Counted from the stretch's first letter, positions 33,046 to 42,812 are shown. The stretch is 64,000 nucleotides of DNA from Candidatus Viridilinea mediisalina (GCF_002532535.1 NZ_NQWI01000019.1:1-64000); one strand, 5' to 3'. The notes: generated from the sequence alone by a model not told the origin. Translations and numbers: made by a program.

Positions 33046-33522
33046 ATGCTACTTCCCTACCTCCAAGCCCAATGGCAACGGATCTTCGGCCTCAACGTCT
33101 CCATGATCAACGCCCAGCTCTTTGTTGGCGGGCAATTCAGTGTGGAGCAGTGGCCTGAGTTGTATCGCTTGGGCATCCGGGCGGTCTTGAGCTTACAGGC
33201 GGAGCACGAAGATCAATTTATGGAACCCTACCCGTCGCGCCAGGAGCGGCTACTGGTAGCCGACTTCACAGCGCCGACGTTAGAGCAACTGGATGCGGGG
33301 GTAGCCTTTGTGCAGGCGGCGCACGCGGAGGGGTTGCCGGTCTTCATCCACTGCCATGCGGGGGTCGGGCGGGCGCCGATCATGGCGGCGGCCTGCCTGA
33401 TGGCCAATGAGGGCTTAGACGCACAGCGCGCCTTGGAGCGGATACGGGCGGCACGTCCGATCATCGGGCCGGGGCGGGCGCAGGTGGCACAACTGGTGGA
33501 GTGGGGGGGGAAGCCACGATGA
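33046..33522 (+). CDS. Dual-specificity phosphatase-like protein
   Basis: 158 residues from ATG 33046; ATG 33103 (MINAQLFVGGQ) is a credible alternative because no ribosome site precedes the first. The protein tyrosine/dual-specificity phosphatase loop HCxxGxxR is present as HCHAGVGRAP; Ala replaces the usual Ser/Thr after the Arg. An aspartate in the ADFTAP segment could be the general acid. The last codons overlap the glycosyltransferase start (ATGA). It may control the glycan island by dephosphorylation, as phosphatases do in capsule clusters, but this is inference. Confidence 0.85.
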   Translation: MLLPYLQAQWQRIFGLNVSMINAQLFVGGQFSVEQWPELYRLGIRAVLSLQAEHEDQFMEPYPSRQERLLVADFTAPTLEQLDAGVAFVQAAHAEGLPVFIHCHAGVGRAPIMAAACLMANEGLDAQRALERIRAARPIIGPGRAQVAQLVEWGGKPR

Positions 33523-34406
33523 TCTCAGTCGTTATCCCCAATCTTAACTCACCACTCATTGCTGAAGTCATTGCCGCACTGGAGCGCCAGACCATCCGTG
33601 AACAGATTACCGAAGTGATCGTGGTTGGCCAAGATCGGGAGCAACTGGTACCCAAGAGCGTGCGCCATGTGGAGGTCGCACAGCCACTCAGTGCAGCAGC
33701 AGCACGCAATCGAGGGGCGCGTTTGGCTACTGGAGCGTACCTATGCTTTCTTGATGCTGATTGTATTGCCAGCCCCCAGTTTGTAGAGCGGCTCTTGGCC
33801 CGCCTGCAAGCGGGAGCCAGCATGGTCGGGGGCAGCATCACGCCCGAGCCGGGCAACTACTGGCGGATCTGCGACAACCTACTCGTCTTTGCATCAGTGT
33901 TAGCTTCGGCACGCCCAGGTGAACGGCCCTACCTACCGAGCCTAAACGTAATGTTGCAGCGTGATCTCTTTATCGCACTTGGCGGGTTTGACGAGCGTTT
34001 CCCTGGGGCGGCGGGCGAAGACATTGACTTTAGCCTGCGGCTACGCAATCAAGGCCATACGCTCTGGTTTGAGCCAGAGGCCACGATCTTCCACCGCCCA
34101 GCACGGAGCAGTGCGGCTTCGGTTGCAGCCCATCTACGCAGCTTCGGACGGGTGCATGTACGGCTGCAACGCGAGCATCAGGGACGGGCCGCGCCGCGCT
34201 TGGGGCCACACCTGCGCCCGTGGAGCGGGCTGCTTATGGCGTGTGCGCCACTTTTAGCCCTTCTTGACGCCCTGCTGCTGTACGGGCGCAACCCCGAATT
34301 ACGACGCTACTGGTATTGCCTACCAGGCATGATCTGGGGCAAAGCGGCGTGGTACTTGGGGGTGGTGGAGGGGATGTTGGCGGTAGAGTCTGCCAAGAGG
34401 CTGTAA
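33519..34406 (+). CDS. Family 2 glycosyltransferase (A)
   Basis: About 295 residues from ATG 33519, overlapping the phosphatase stop by ATGA. It has a GT-A fold: ISVVIPNLNSP, the metal-binding DAD motif (CFLDADC) and the acceptor-side GAAGEDIDFSLRLR. One or two C-terminal hydrophobic segments suggest membrane association. It closely parallels the gene at 36623 (PNLxSP, VVGQDR, FLDADCI), so these are paralogues. It probably adds a sugar to a lipid-linked or protein-linked glycan. The stop TAA is the target duplication of E5. Confidence 0.9.
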   Translation: MISVVIPNLNSPLIAEVIAALERQTIREQITEVIVVGQDREQLVPKSVRHVEVAQPLSAAAARNRGARLATGAYLCFLDADCIASPQFVERLLARLQAGASMVGGSITPEPGNYWRICDNLLVFASVLASARPGERPYLPSLNVMLQRDLFIALGGFDERFPGAAGEDIDFSLRLRNQGHTLWFEPEATIFHRPARSSAASVAAHLRSFGRVHVRLQREHQGRAAPRLGPHLRPWSGLLMACAPLLALLDALLLYGRNPELRRYWYCLPGMIWGKAAWYLGVVEGMLAVESAKRL

Positions 34407-34501
34407 TACCATTGTAGATTGTAGATTGTAGATTGCCGAACATGGCGTCTCAATGGGCTTTCGCGTTCTTGATCATGCGGCCTGTTCAAGGGTAATTGGT
34501 A
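34407..34501. mobile_element. MITE family E, copy E5 (on a stop codon)
   Basis: Complete element from TACCATTGTAG to TAATTGGTA. It is flanked by TAA at 34404-34406 and 34502-34504. The left TAA is the stop of the upstream glycosyltransferase. Confidence 0.88.
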
Positions 34502-34506
34502 TAACT

Positions 34507-36603
34507 GTGCAACATGGGCAGACACCCGCAAGGCAGCGCACCATCATAACCATCATAGCAGGCATGGTTGTCCTCCTGATGCAGTGGTGGTTACTCTACC
34601 CTCTACATCAGACCATGGATCTGCCCATTTGGGATTAGCTCAACTTCTACGTGCTGCCTGCGATACAGTGGTTGAGCGGTACGTCAGCGTTGCAGAGTAT
34701 TGAGTATGGGCCACTCTATAGCTTGCTCTATGTACCCTTCATCGCAGTGTTAGGGGTAGAGCAGAGCATCTTTGTGATGCGCTACATGTTGACCCTTGGT
34801 GTTACGCTGCTGCTCTTCATTTTCTTGCTTGGTAGCCTGCGCTCATTACGGGTTGCTACAGGTTTAACGTTCATATGGATTTTTTCAGCGGCGAATATCT
34901 TTCCAGGAACGATGGTTTTTCATCTGGCTCTTGCACTTTTTCTGATTACTCTTATCTTTAGCCGGATCAATCGGTTCGCAGCTTGGCTCTTTCTGCTGTT
35001 AGCTGGCTTTGTGCGCCCCGAATATTTTGGGTTAGCCCTTGTGTATGGTTGCTACATAGGGCTACAACACGTTAGCTCAAGGTTCCCATTGCGCCCTCAA
35101 CAAGCACCTCCTTCACGCTACAACTGGGCGCTGCTCTTGCTGATCAGTATGCAGCTTGGTCTGGTTGCCTTCTTGTTTAGCCATGTGGCAAGCATCAACT
35201 TTAGTGCAGGTCGCTCGTGGTTAGCATTTCAGCAACACTATGCCTTTGCCCAAGTCATAGCCGGACGCTACCATCTCGATCCTTGGGCCGACTTTCCTCA
35301 CATTATTGCGCGTGATCTCCCGAATGCACAATCACTGAGCGATGTTGTCGCCAACTATCCCACGGTTCTCTTGGGCCATATCTTCGCCAATCTTGCGGCC
35401 CTACCACAAGCATTGGTGCAATTTCTCTTGCCCGTTGCTCCGCTACGCCCCCCGATGTTGTATGGGGTACTCGTGCCAAGTGCGATGCTCTGCGGCCTCG
35501 TATGGCTGATGAAGTTTCCCCAAGCATGGCATCAAGCCCAACAGGTGTTGAGGTTTCCAACAGGTGATCTGCCAATCCTTGCTCTGATTGCTCCCCTAAC
35601 GATCATTCCCAACATATTGATTAACCTGCGCTTTGCCCAGTACTTTATGATCCTGATGCCCTTTCTGTTCTATGCTCTGGGGATATGGGGGCTTGCGGCC
35701 ATACGATCGCTCAGGCACTCTGAGCACCCAATGCTGGCAAGTGTGATGGTGCGGAGCGAGGCTTGGATTGCTCCAGTGGTGCTCACGCTCGTAGCCGTGA
35801 TACTTTTGACCCAACCACGGCCTTTTCTCGCCAGCTATCTACCGGCACAGACCCTGATACCCAAGCTGAATGTTCTCCAAAGCATCCTTCCGCAAGGCGC
35901 TTATACGGTCTATGGTGGCGCTATTCCCGCGTACATAGCCTATCTCTGCCCAACGTGTCGCGTTGTCTACCCATTGAATCAAGGGATGCATGTTGATCTT
36001 GCAGCCGATCTGGCCCGGCATCAACCCGCCGTTGTTGCGATTGACAGTAGTCTCTTAACCTCGCCCTCATTTGATCCTGCCATGCTCACCTTGCTAGAAG
36101 CACCATCATGGCAACCCTTTATCCTCGCCGATGAAGTTATCTATGTGCAGCAAGATTTTGTCGTAGCCGGATCAGTTTGTAAAAATGATGTCGCGCTTAT
36201 GTTACCGCGCAATTGGCGAGCATGGTATGATGATAAACAACCACATAGTGACCATGATCGGCGCATATTAGCGCTACCTGCCCACTTCTGGGTCTATACA
36301 GCCCAAGCACGTCATGCCCACATGCAGCTTACGCCTGATCAAAGGAGCTATCGTTCAGGTGCTACTATGCTACCTGAAGAGATCATCGTTCATGTCAATG
36401 GCACACCTACGACAAGGATGCATAGCGCCTATGGCCAGGTTAGTAGTGTCGAATTATCATTACGAGCGGGGTATAATCAGATTTGGTTGGATACCATCGA
36501 GATTCATGATGCCCAAGATTATATTCCTGCCATAGCGGGGATCATTCCTGCACATACCAACGTGCCCTTTCTGCGTCTGCTGACGTTTGAGCCATTGCCA
36601 TGA
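34507..36603 (+). pseudogene. GT-C-like polytopic membrane protein interrupted by an in-frame TAG
   Basis: A start at GTG 34507 or ATG 34564 gives a membrane segment (IITIIAGMVVLLMQWWLLYPLHQ) and DLPIWD, then TAG at 34636-34638. The same frame then continues for 650 codons (LNFYVLPAIQWLSGTSALQSIEYGPLYSLLYVPF...) to 36603. The downstream part has about nine helices and a soluble C-terminal domain (~430-650), like GT39/PMT-style sugar transferases. A loop after the first helix with acidic residues is expected at the break, so one sense codon (perhaps Glu or Gln) has probably become TAG. A GTG at 34651 could restart translation but would lose the first helix. A sequencing error is not excluded. 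Confidence 0.75.
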
Positions 36604-36622
36604 GTTGTTGAGTGCTTATGTT

Positions 36623-37507
36623 ATGCTAACCGCCTCAGTGATTATCCCCAACCTGCACTCACCCCATTTGGGGGCAGTGCTGACTGCGTTGAGCCAGCAG
36701 ACGACCCCACCACTTGAGGTGATTGTCGTTGGTCAGGATCGTTATGGCTTTCACGTAGCGCATCCTGCTGTACGCATGCTTACCACCCCGCATCCCGTGC
36801 CGCCAGCAGTAGCGCGTAATCTCGGCTTGGCCCATGCACGGGGCGATGTCTGCTGTTTTCTTGATGCCGATTGTATTCCCCAGGCTCCATGGTTGGAGCG
36901 TTTGTTAGCACGTCAGATGGAGGGGGATGCGGTTGTTGTTGGGGCGGTGGCATTGGGCAACGAGCGTTTTTGGCAGCGTTGTGATAATATTGCTGCGATG
37001 GCACCTTTTCTTGTCACGGCACCGCGTGGCCCACGGCTCTATGTGATCAGTGCGAACTTAGCCATTCGCCGTGCATTGCTCTTGCAGCAGTGTGGCTTTG
37101 ATCTCAGCTTTCGTTATGCCTCTGGCGAAGATAGCGATCTTGCGTTTCGACTAGTGTTGCAGGGGCATACCCCCCAATTTGAGCCAACAGCGATCATTCA
37201 CCATGAGACGAGCCGCGATCAGGCAGCGAAAGTTTGGCGCCATATTTGGCTCTATGGGACACAATGGCCCATGCTGGTGGATCGCTACCCACAGATCTTG
37301 GGCCTGCCCTTCTGGCGCAGGAGCTATCGTACACATCCGCTCCTCGCATGGTTGCTGATCCCCTTCTGGACGCTGAAGGACGTATATAAGCTCTACAGCG
37401 CCCAACCTGCCCTCTTGCGCCACCATTGGCCAACGTTGTGGGGAGTCTATTGGGTACGCATAGCTTGGTATGTGGGCCAAATTGTTGCCTTTCGGAAGCA
37501 TCCATGA
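36623..37507 (+). CDS. Family 2 glycosyltransferase (B)
   Basis: About 294 residues from ATG 36623. GT-A features are ASVIIPNLHSP, VIVVGQDR, CFLDADCIPQ (DxD) and YASGEDSDLAFRLV. The C-terminus has a basic/hydrophobic segment. It is paralogous to the gene at 33519 with the same motif spacing. It lies between the interrupted membrane protein and glycosyltransferase C, whose start overlaps its stop (ATGA), so the two are coupled. Confidence 0.9.
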   Translation: MLTASVIIPNLHSPHLGAVLTALSQQTTPPLEVIVVGQDRYGFHVAHPAVRMLTTPHPVPPAVARNLGLAHARGDVCCFLDADCIPQAPWLERLLARQMEGDAVVVGAVALGNERFWQRCDNIAAMAPFLVTAPRGPRLYVISANLAIRRALLLQQCGFDLSFRYASGEDSDLAFRLVLQGHTPQFEPTAIIHHETSRDQAAKVWRHIWLYGTQWPMLVDRYPQILGLPFWRRSYRTHPLLAWLLIPFWTLKDVYKLYSAQPALLRHHWPTLWGVYWVRIAWYVGQIVAFRKHP

Positions 37508-38403
37508 GCATGTTCCCCCATGTGACCATCATTGTGTTACACTGGCTCAATGATCAACGGACTCAGCGTTGCCTTGAGGCGCTCCAGCAACTCGACTACC
37601 CACAGTACCGCATTGTGCTCGTAGACAATGGTTCACATAATGGTTCACTAGAACGTCTGCGTGCAAGTTTTCCTAGTATCGAGATTCTGGCTTTAGCTCA
37701 GAACTATGGTTTTGCTGGTGGCATCAATCCGGCCATTCGAGCCGCACTTGCCACGCATACTGATTACATATTTTTGCTTAATAATGACGCGCTCATTGCA
37801 CCTGAATCGTTGCGTTTATTGATTGCAATGCATCAACAAAACCCTCACATTGGCATTCTAACGCCGGTTGCAGTCTACGAAGATGAACCAACGCGCCGCG
37901 CTGGTCTTGGTTTTCGTATCCATCGCTATGAATGTGAACTGATTGGGTGGGACGAACGTGATGAACCAGAGCAGCAGCCTCATCCCATTGTGTTGGATGC
38001 GGTCTTTGGCACGGCAATGCTCATCCCACGGCGACTCTTTGAGCGGGTGGGGCTCTTTGATGAACGTTTTTTCTTCTATTACGAAGATGTCGATCTGTGT
38101 GTACGGGCAAGGGCGGCGGGGTTTGTCGTCGCCTACACCCCCCACGTGCGGGTCTTCCATGCGGTCTCGGCTAGTACCGCAGGTATTCGCGGTCTGCGCT
38201 TCTTCTACTTGGGGCGAGGGCGGCAACTCTTCTTTCGTAAACACCGTTCTGCTTGGCAGCGTGTGGTCTATCGTGGCCGTGAACTCTATAAACTGTTTCG
38301 TGAAGCGCCATTTCGGGTAAAATATGAGGGTATGGCCAATGTGGTCGGCTACCTAGCAGGATCACTGGCCGGTTTGATTATGCCCGTGCCAAAGGATCGG
38401 TAG
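37504..38403 (+). CDS. Family 2 glycosyltransferase (C), rhamnosyltransferase-like
   Basis: About 299 residues from ATG 37504 (ATGA overlap). It has HVTIIVLHWLNDQRTQRCLEALQQLDYP, IVLVDNGSHNGS, NYGFAGGINPAIR and the metal-binding NNDA motif, all typical of the WbbL/rhamnosyltransferase-like branch of GT2. The acceptor region shows FFYYEDVDLCVRAR. The C-terminus is basic and hydrophobic, suggesting peripheral membrane binding. It is likely to extend an envelope glycan; the donor sugar is not known. Confidence 0.9.
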   Translation: MSMFPHVTIIVLHWLNDQRTQRCLEALQQLDYPQYRIVLVDNGSHNGSLERLRASFPSIEILALAQNYGFAGGINPAIRAALATHTDYIFLLNNDALIAPESLRLLIAMHQQNPHIGILTPVAVYEDEPTRRAGLGFRIHRYECELIGWDERDEPEQQPHPIVLDAVFGTAMLIPRRLFERVGLFDERFFFYYEDVDLCVRARAAGFVVAYTPHVRVFHAVSASTAGIRGLRFFYLGRGRQLFFRKHRSAWQRVVYRGRELYKLFREAPFRVKYEGMANVVGYLAGSLAGLIMPVPKDR

Positions 38404-38418
38404 GTACATAAAGGAATT

Positions 38419-39369
38419 ATGCAGAAACAACTTGTAGAACCACTACCACTTCAGTTGCGGCTACGCAAATGGTTTACCGCTTTTCAGCAGAGTCGCTGGC
38501 AGTGGGTGGTTATTGGCCTCTGTTTTGTCCTCTTCAATGGCTACATTCTCTACCGACTCTATCAAGATTGGGGCCAATTGCGGGCCCTTGAGTGGCCACG
38601 CCCTGATCTGCTGCTCTTGGGTTTGACTGCGCTTGTGCAGTTTAGTGGTGCCCTGCTCTTGGTCTATAGTTGGACCTACATGATGGGCCAGTTTGGCTAC
38701 CAAGTCTCTTTTCGACGCCATTTTCGGGTCTATATGATCTCCAACCTAGCGCGTAAGATTCCTGGATTTGGTTGGAATATCATTAGCCGCGTCTATATGT
38801 ATCAACGCGATACGGGCGATGTGGTCAAGGTTACCGCTACTAGTTTGGCTGAGACGGTAATCTTTGGCATTGCCGCAGCGGTTGTGGCGCTCTTGGCGCT
38901 CCTCCTGCCTGGGAGTCAGGCTGATTTTATCCCTCCGAGTATCCTGATTGGGGTTATTCTTGGCTTTGTGGCGCTTGTGCCCTCACCCATCTTTCGCCCC
39001 GTCTTGCGTTGGCTGAATAAGGGTCAACCCCCCGAACACCAATTGCGCTGGCCCCATCTGCTCCAGTGGGCCGGCTTGAATGTACTCGTCACTGTGCTAG
39101 GGGGGATTACGCTCTACCTGTTCTGTCGCGCCTTTGGAATGATTGAGCCAGGCGATTATGCGCTGATCATTCAGTGTTGGGCGCTCACGGTTGTTGTTGG
39201 TGCATTGCTCTTCTGGATGCCCGCGAGTAGTGGGGTGAGTAATAGTATTACGGTGGTCATTCTTGCAACGATTATGCCCATGCCCCAAGCCCTGCTGCTA
39301 ATGCTGCTCTGGCGCGTCTGGGTCAATCTGACCGAAGTCACTTGGGGTGGCATCAGTTTATTGCTCTAG
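38419..39369 (+). CDS. Flippase-like membrane protein (UPF0104/YbhN family)
   Basis: 316 residues, with AAGGAATT upstream of ATG 38419. About seven to eight membrane helices are seen. Family-type features are the NLARKIPGFGWNIISRVYMYQ loop and the late MPASSGVSNSITVVILATIMP. The family includes the membrane part of lysylphosphatidylglycerol synthase and many proteins in glycan clusters thought to move lipid-linked material. It lies 15 bp after glycosyltransferase C and is likely in one operon with it. Confidence 0.82.
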   Translation: MQKQLVEPLPLQLRLRKWFTAFQQSRWQWVVIGLCFVLFNGYILYRLYQDWGQLRALEWPRPDLLLLGLTALVQFSGALLLVYSWTYMMGQFGYQVSFRRHFRVYMISNLARKIPGFGWNIISRVYMYQRDTGDVVKVTATSLAETVIFGIAAAVVALLALLLPGSQADFIPPSILIGVILGFVALVPSPIFRPVLRWLNKGQPPEHQLRWPHLLQWAGLNVLVTVLGGITLYLFCRAFGMIEPGDYALIIQCWALTVVVGALLFWMPASSGVSNSITVVILATIMPMPQALLLMLLWRVWVNLTEVTWGGISLLL

Positions 39370-39377
39370 TAAACCAT

Positions 39378-40061
39378 ATGCGTCCTTCAATTAAACAATT
39401 TGTCGAGATCTGTACGCGCCACTTGCCCATCCACGCGCCGATTTATGAGTTTGGTAGCTATCAAGTGCATGGCCAAGAGCAGTTTGCCAATCTGCGTGAG
39501 CTTTTCCCTGGCAAAGCGTATGTTGGTTCGGATATGCGTGTTGGGCGCGGAGTTGATGCCGTGCTCAATCTGCACGATCTGGGTTTGCCCAGTGGTTCAG
39601 TTGGCACGGCACTCTGCCTTGACACCCTTGAACATGTCGAATACCCCCATAAGGCTTGCGCTGAACTCTATCGTGTTATCAAACCACATGGGCTGTTGGT
39701 ACTCTCCTCGGTGATGAATTTCCCCATCCATGACTACCCCAACGACTACTGGCGTTTTACGCCGGAAGCCTTTGCGAGTTTGCTGCGACCGTTTGAATTT
39801 GTCGAGATTGTCAGTGGTGGCGATCCGATCTTTCCACATACCGTTGCAGCGGTAGCATGCAAGGGTCGGGTTGATGCGGCAAGCGTGGCCCAACTCAAGG
39901 GAGAATTTGAGACATGGCGTGGACAGTTTATCGCGCCAGCGCTCCCGCGCTGGCGTCAGATCGCCCGCATGTTGGTGCCGCCAATCGCTGGATGGGCCTA
40001 TGGGCGCACCCTGCGTTGCTTGGGCCTGCGTAAAGACACGGTTACACCATGCGGCGGCTGA
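39378..40061 (+). CDS. Class I SAM-dependent methyltransferase
   Basis: About 227 residues from ATG 39378, 8 bp after the flippase-like gene. The SAM pocket is modified: YEFGSYQVHGQ in place of the common GxGxG, then YVGSDMRVGRGVDAVLN, LCLDTLEHV and LYRVIKPHGLLVLSSV. These fit Methyltransf_11-type enzymes. The context suggests methylation of a sugar or lipid-linked glycan. It overlaps the next methyltransferase by 13 bp. Confidence 0.85.
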   Translation: MRPSIKQFVEICTRHLPIHAPIYEFGSYQVHGQEQFANLRELFPGKAYVGSDMRVGRGVDAVLNLHDLGLPSGSVGTALCLDTLEHVEYPHKACAELYRVIKPHGLLVLSSVMNFPIHDYPNDYWRFTPEAFASLLRPFEFVEIVSGGDPIFPHTVAAVACKGRVDAASVAQLKGEFETWRGQFIAPALPRWRQIARMLVPPIAGWAYGRTLRCLGLRKDTVTPCGG

Positions 40062-40978
40062 TCCCCTTGGAACTGGTGGTATGTCCACTCTGTGGGGCAG
40101 ATAGCAGTACGCCATTGGTCGAGACCCCCGATCACTTTGGGTATGTGGACGGCAGTTTCACGGTTGTCCGTTGCCGTGTCTGCGGGTTAGGCTACCAGAA
40201 TCCGCGTCCAACGGCAGCCGCATTTGAGGCGATCTATCCGCCCAGTTATACGCCCTACCAAACAGAGAGGATCGAGCCAGGCTCCATTCCGCCTGATTTG
40301 GTACGTGCTTGTGCCTTCATTGCACAACAACAGCCAGCAGGCGGCCACTTGCTTGACGTTGGTGCTGGGGTGGGGAGCTTTCTGCATGCGCTGGCTTTGT
40401 TGCAACCCCATTGGCAGACATGTGGGCTAGAGCCTAGTCCGCTACCTGCCGCACAAGCCGCTCACCATGGGGTCACTATGCAGATTGGTACCCTGGCAAC
40501 TGCCGAACTCGCGGCCCAGACATGGGATGCAGTAACCCTTTGGAATGTCCTAGAACACCTACCCAATCCATTGGCCGATTTGCAGCGCATACGTCAGTTG
40601 TTGCGCCCCAATGGATGCCTCTATCTCACCCTGCCCCTCTATGACAGTTGGGATGCCCGGCTCTTTGGGCCCTATTGGTTGGGCTGGGAGCTACCGCGCC
40701 ATTTTATTCACTTTGATCGAGTTTCGTTGACACGGATGCTCCATGAGGCAGGGTTTGCGCTTCTCCGCATGGCGAGCCTGAGTGGCATAGACTATTGTGC
40801 GGATCAGAGTATGCATATTGCGCTACGGGCGCTTGTACGCAACTACACTGCTCATCGCTTGAGCCAAGCGCTCATCTTCTCACGGCCAGCCCGTATGCTC
40901 TGCTGGCGTCCCTACTTGCAACTAGCAACATGGCGGCAACGCACGACGGTGGTCACTATTGTAGCCCAACCTCGCTAG
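40049..40978 (+). CDS. Class I methyltransferase with N-terminal zinc-binding motif
   Basis: 309 residues. The N-terminus has a CPLCG...CRVCGLGYQNPRP zinc-ribbon-like motif common in sugar methyltransferases. The SAM domain follows (HLLDVGAGVGSFLHAL, TLWNVLEHLPNP, LRPNGCLYLTLPL). A YDSWDARLFGPYWLGWELPRH segment is typical of this group. Last gene of the 33-41 kb run on the plus strand. Confidence 0.88.
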   Translation: MRRLIPLELVVCPLCGADSSTPLVETPDHFGYVDGSFTVVRCRVCGLGYQNPRPTAAAFEAIYPPSYTPYQTERIEPGSIPPDLVRACAFIAQQQPAGGHLLDVGAGVGSFLHALALLQPHWQTCGLEPSPLPAAQAAHHGVTMQIGTLATAELAAQTWDAVTLWNVLEHLPNPLADLQRIRQLLRPNGCLYLTLPLYDSWDARLFGPYWLGWELPRHFIHFDRVSLTRMLHEAGFALLRMASLSGIDYCADQSMHIALRALVRNYTAHRLSQALIFSRPARMLCWRPYLQLATWRQRTTVVTIVAQPR

Positions 40979-41228
40979 GATTAGGGTGAATTTGGCGTTC
41001 TAATCACGAAAAAACTCAAGTACTACTACTTTTGGGTGATGGGTAATAATCCCCAGAGTAGCCTTACTGTTGCCCTGGATTAGCTCGTAAGAAGGAGCCT
41101 TGAGTAGCTTAAACAGGTGATGTTGGCTAACCAAGATGGACTATAGCAGAAGCTCAGGGGTACCACGTATAATCAGCCTAGCTCTACAAAGGGTAGGGTA
41201 ACGTTGTAGGAATTATGGAAGGACGATC
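40979..41228 (+). other. 250-bp leader region of the repeat surface protein
   Basis: No gene and no recognised repeat here. It is less GC-rich than its surroundings, as expected for a promoter region, with a ribosome site (AAGGA) at its end. No confident -35/-10 pair was found. Confidence 0.4.
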
Positions 41229-42674
41229 ATGAAGCGACGACTGATGCAAACCATGCTGGTAGCCATTCTGGCGCTGGTACCGATGCTTGTCGGTGCCCAG
41301 ACTTCGGTGACCACCAGCGGTTTTCAGGTGCAGAACCTGAGTGAAACGACGGCAGCGCAAATTACCATTCGCTACTACAGTGCCGCCAATGGGGCTGAGG
41401 TAGCAAGCCAGGAAGCAACCATTCCGGCGGGTGGCTCGTTGACCTTCTTGGATGGCGGTGGTGGCACGGTGGCAATGAGCGTTCCGGCTGGCTTCCGCGG
41501 CTCCGTTGTGATCGAGTCGGATCAGCCTGTTGTTGCGATCACCAACCTCGTTGGGGTCCAAGGCAACATCAGTGTTGGTGAAGCCTACAGTGGTTTTAAT
41601 GCTGGCTATAGCTCCGTCAGTTTGCCGCTGATCATGCGTGGTAACTTTGGTTTTAACACCACGATCATCGTGCAGAATACTGGTACGGCAGCAACCAGTG
41701 TGACCGTCCGCTATACCCCTGGTGTGGCTGGCACGGCTGGCACGCAGACTGCGAACATCCAGCCTGGCGCTTCGGCAACCTTTACGCAGGCAACCAACAA
41801 CGCTCTTGGCGAGCGCTTTGTCGGCTCGGCTGTGGTTGAAGCCGCTTCGGGTGGCTCGATTGTCGCTGCCGTGGTGCAAGATGGCAACAACACCCTTGCC
41901 AGCTACAGTGGCTTTGATGCCAACGTGACCCCCTCGGCTGTGGCCGTTCCGCTGCTCGTTGCCAACAACTTTGGTGGCACGACCGGCCTCCAGATCCAGA
42001 ACAACGGCAACGAGGCGACAACCGTCACCGTGACCTACACCCCCAATACGGCGACCACGCCTGCCGGTACCTTCCAGCCCTGTGGTGCACCTCAGGCAAG
42101 TACCTTCCAATTGCCGGCGGGTGCCTCGGTAACCACCATCCAGGGCGCTGGTAGTGCAAATGAAGGCTTCGACACCCAGTTTGCTAACTGCCGCTATGTT
42201 GGTGGTGCAACAGTAACCAGCAACAACAACCAACCCCTCACGGCAGTTGTCAACCAGTCGTTTGGTGCCAGCTTCTCGGCCTATGAGGGCTTCCAGGTGA
42301 GCAGTGCAACCGGTGAGGTGCGTGCACCTCTGGTGGTGTCGAACAACTTCGGTGGCACAACGGGTATTCAGGTGCAGAACGTTGGTACCTCTGCCACTCA
42401 GGTCACCATCTCCTTCGGCCCCAACACGGTGAGTGGTGATGGCACGTGTGCTACGCCTCAGTCGCGCACGATCAGCCTGCCGGCTGGCTCGTCGGCAACC
42501 CGCATCCAGGCTGGCGGCGCAGCCGCTGATGGCTTTGATGATCAGTTTGCCACCTGCCGCTATGTCGGTTCGGCCAAGATTGAAGCCGCTTCCGGTGGCC
42601 AGATTGTGGCGATTGTCAACCAGACCGCCGCTCTGACTGACGGCCTCTTCACCTACAACACCTTCGGGCAGTAG
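41229..42674 (+). CDS. Secreted repetitive beta-rich surface (sheath or S-layer-like) protein
   Basis: 481 residues with a signal peptide (MKRRLMQTMLVAILALVPMLVGAQ). The mature part consists of about four repeats of ~110 residues. Each has a GFQVQN/IIVQNTG-type strand, AAQITIRYY/TSVTVRYTP, a xAGGSxxF turn, then a GSxVxEAxxGxIVAxV strand and a YxGF junction. Repeats 3 and 4 each add a cysteine pair (PCGAPQ...NCRYVG and TCATPQ...TCRYVG). It is Asn/Thr/Ser-rich with very few charged residues. With a strong terminator and glycan genes on both sides, it is a good candidate for an abundant glycosylated envelope or sheath protein. No family name is assigned. Confidence 0.85.
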   Translation: MKRRLMQTMLVAILALVPMLVGAQTSVTTSGFQVQNLSETTAAQITIRYYSAANGAEVASQEATIPAGGSLTFLDGGGGTVAMSVPAGFRGSVVIESDQPVVAITNLVGVQGNISVGEAYSGFNAGYSSVSLPLIMRGNFGFNTTIIVQNTGTAATSVTVRYTPGVAGTAGTQTANIQPGASATFTQATNNALGERFVGSAVVEAASGGSIVAAVVQDGNNTLASYSGFDANVTPSAVAVPLLVANNFGGTTGLQIQNNGNEATTVTVTYTPNTATTPAGTFQPCGAPQASTFQLPAGASVTTIQGAGSANEGFDTQFANCRYVGGATVTSNNNQPLTAVVNQSFGASFSAYEGFQVSSATGEVRAPLVVSNNFGGTTGIQVQNVGTSATQVTISFGPNTVSGDGTCATPQSRTISLPAGSSATRIQAGGAAADGFDDQFATCRYVGSAKIEAASGGQIVAIVNQTAALTDGLFTYNTFGQ

Positions 42675-42699
42675 GATTAGCCAACAATCGTAACCTAAC

Positions 42700-42733
42700 A
42701 ACGGTGGTAGGGTTTGCCCCTACCGCCGTTTTT
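42700..42733 (+). terminator. Rho-independent terminator
   Basis: The stem AACGGTGGTAGGG/CCCTACCGCCGTT with loop TTTGC is followed by a run of Ts ending at 42733. It ends the surface-protein transcript. Confidence 0.85.
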
Positions 42734-42812
42734 CGCTGGCACGTAATTGTGCTATCATAGTGGGGCTTGTCTTTGGGCTCATTCGATTGCCTGCTGTGGA
42801 GCCGCTTGCGTG

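Noticed and set aside
41184-42701. 505-codon open frame on the minus strand over the surface-protein gene
   Set aside because: It is an antisense shadow caused by biased codon use in a repetitive Ala/Thr/Gly-rich gene. The plus-strand frame has a signal peptide, ribosome site and terminator.
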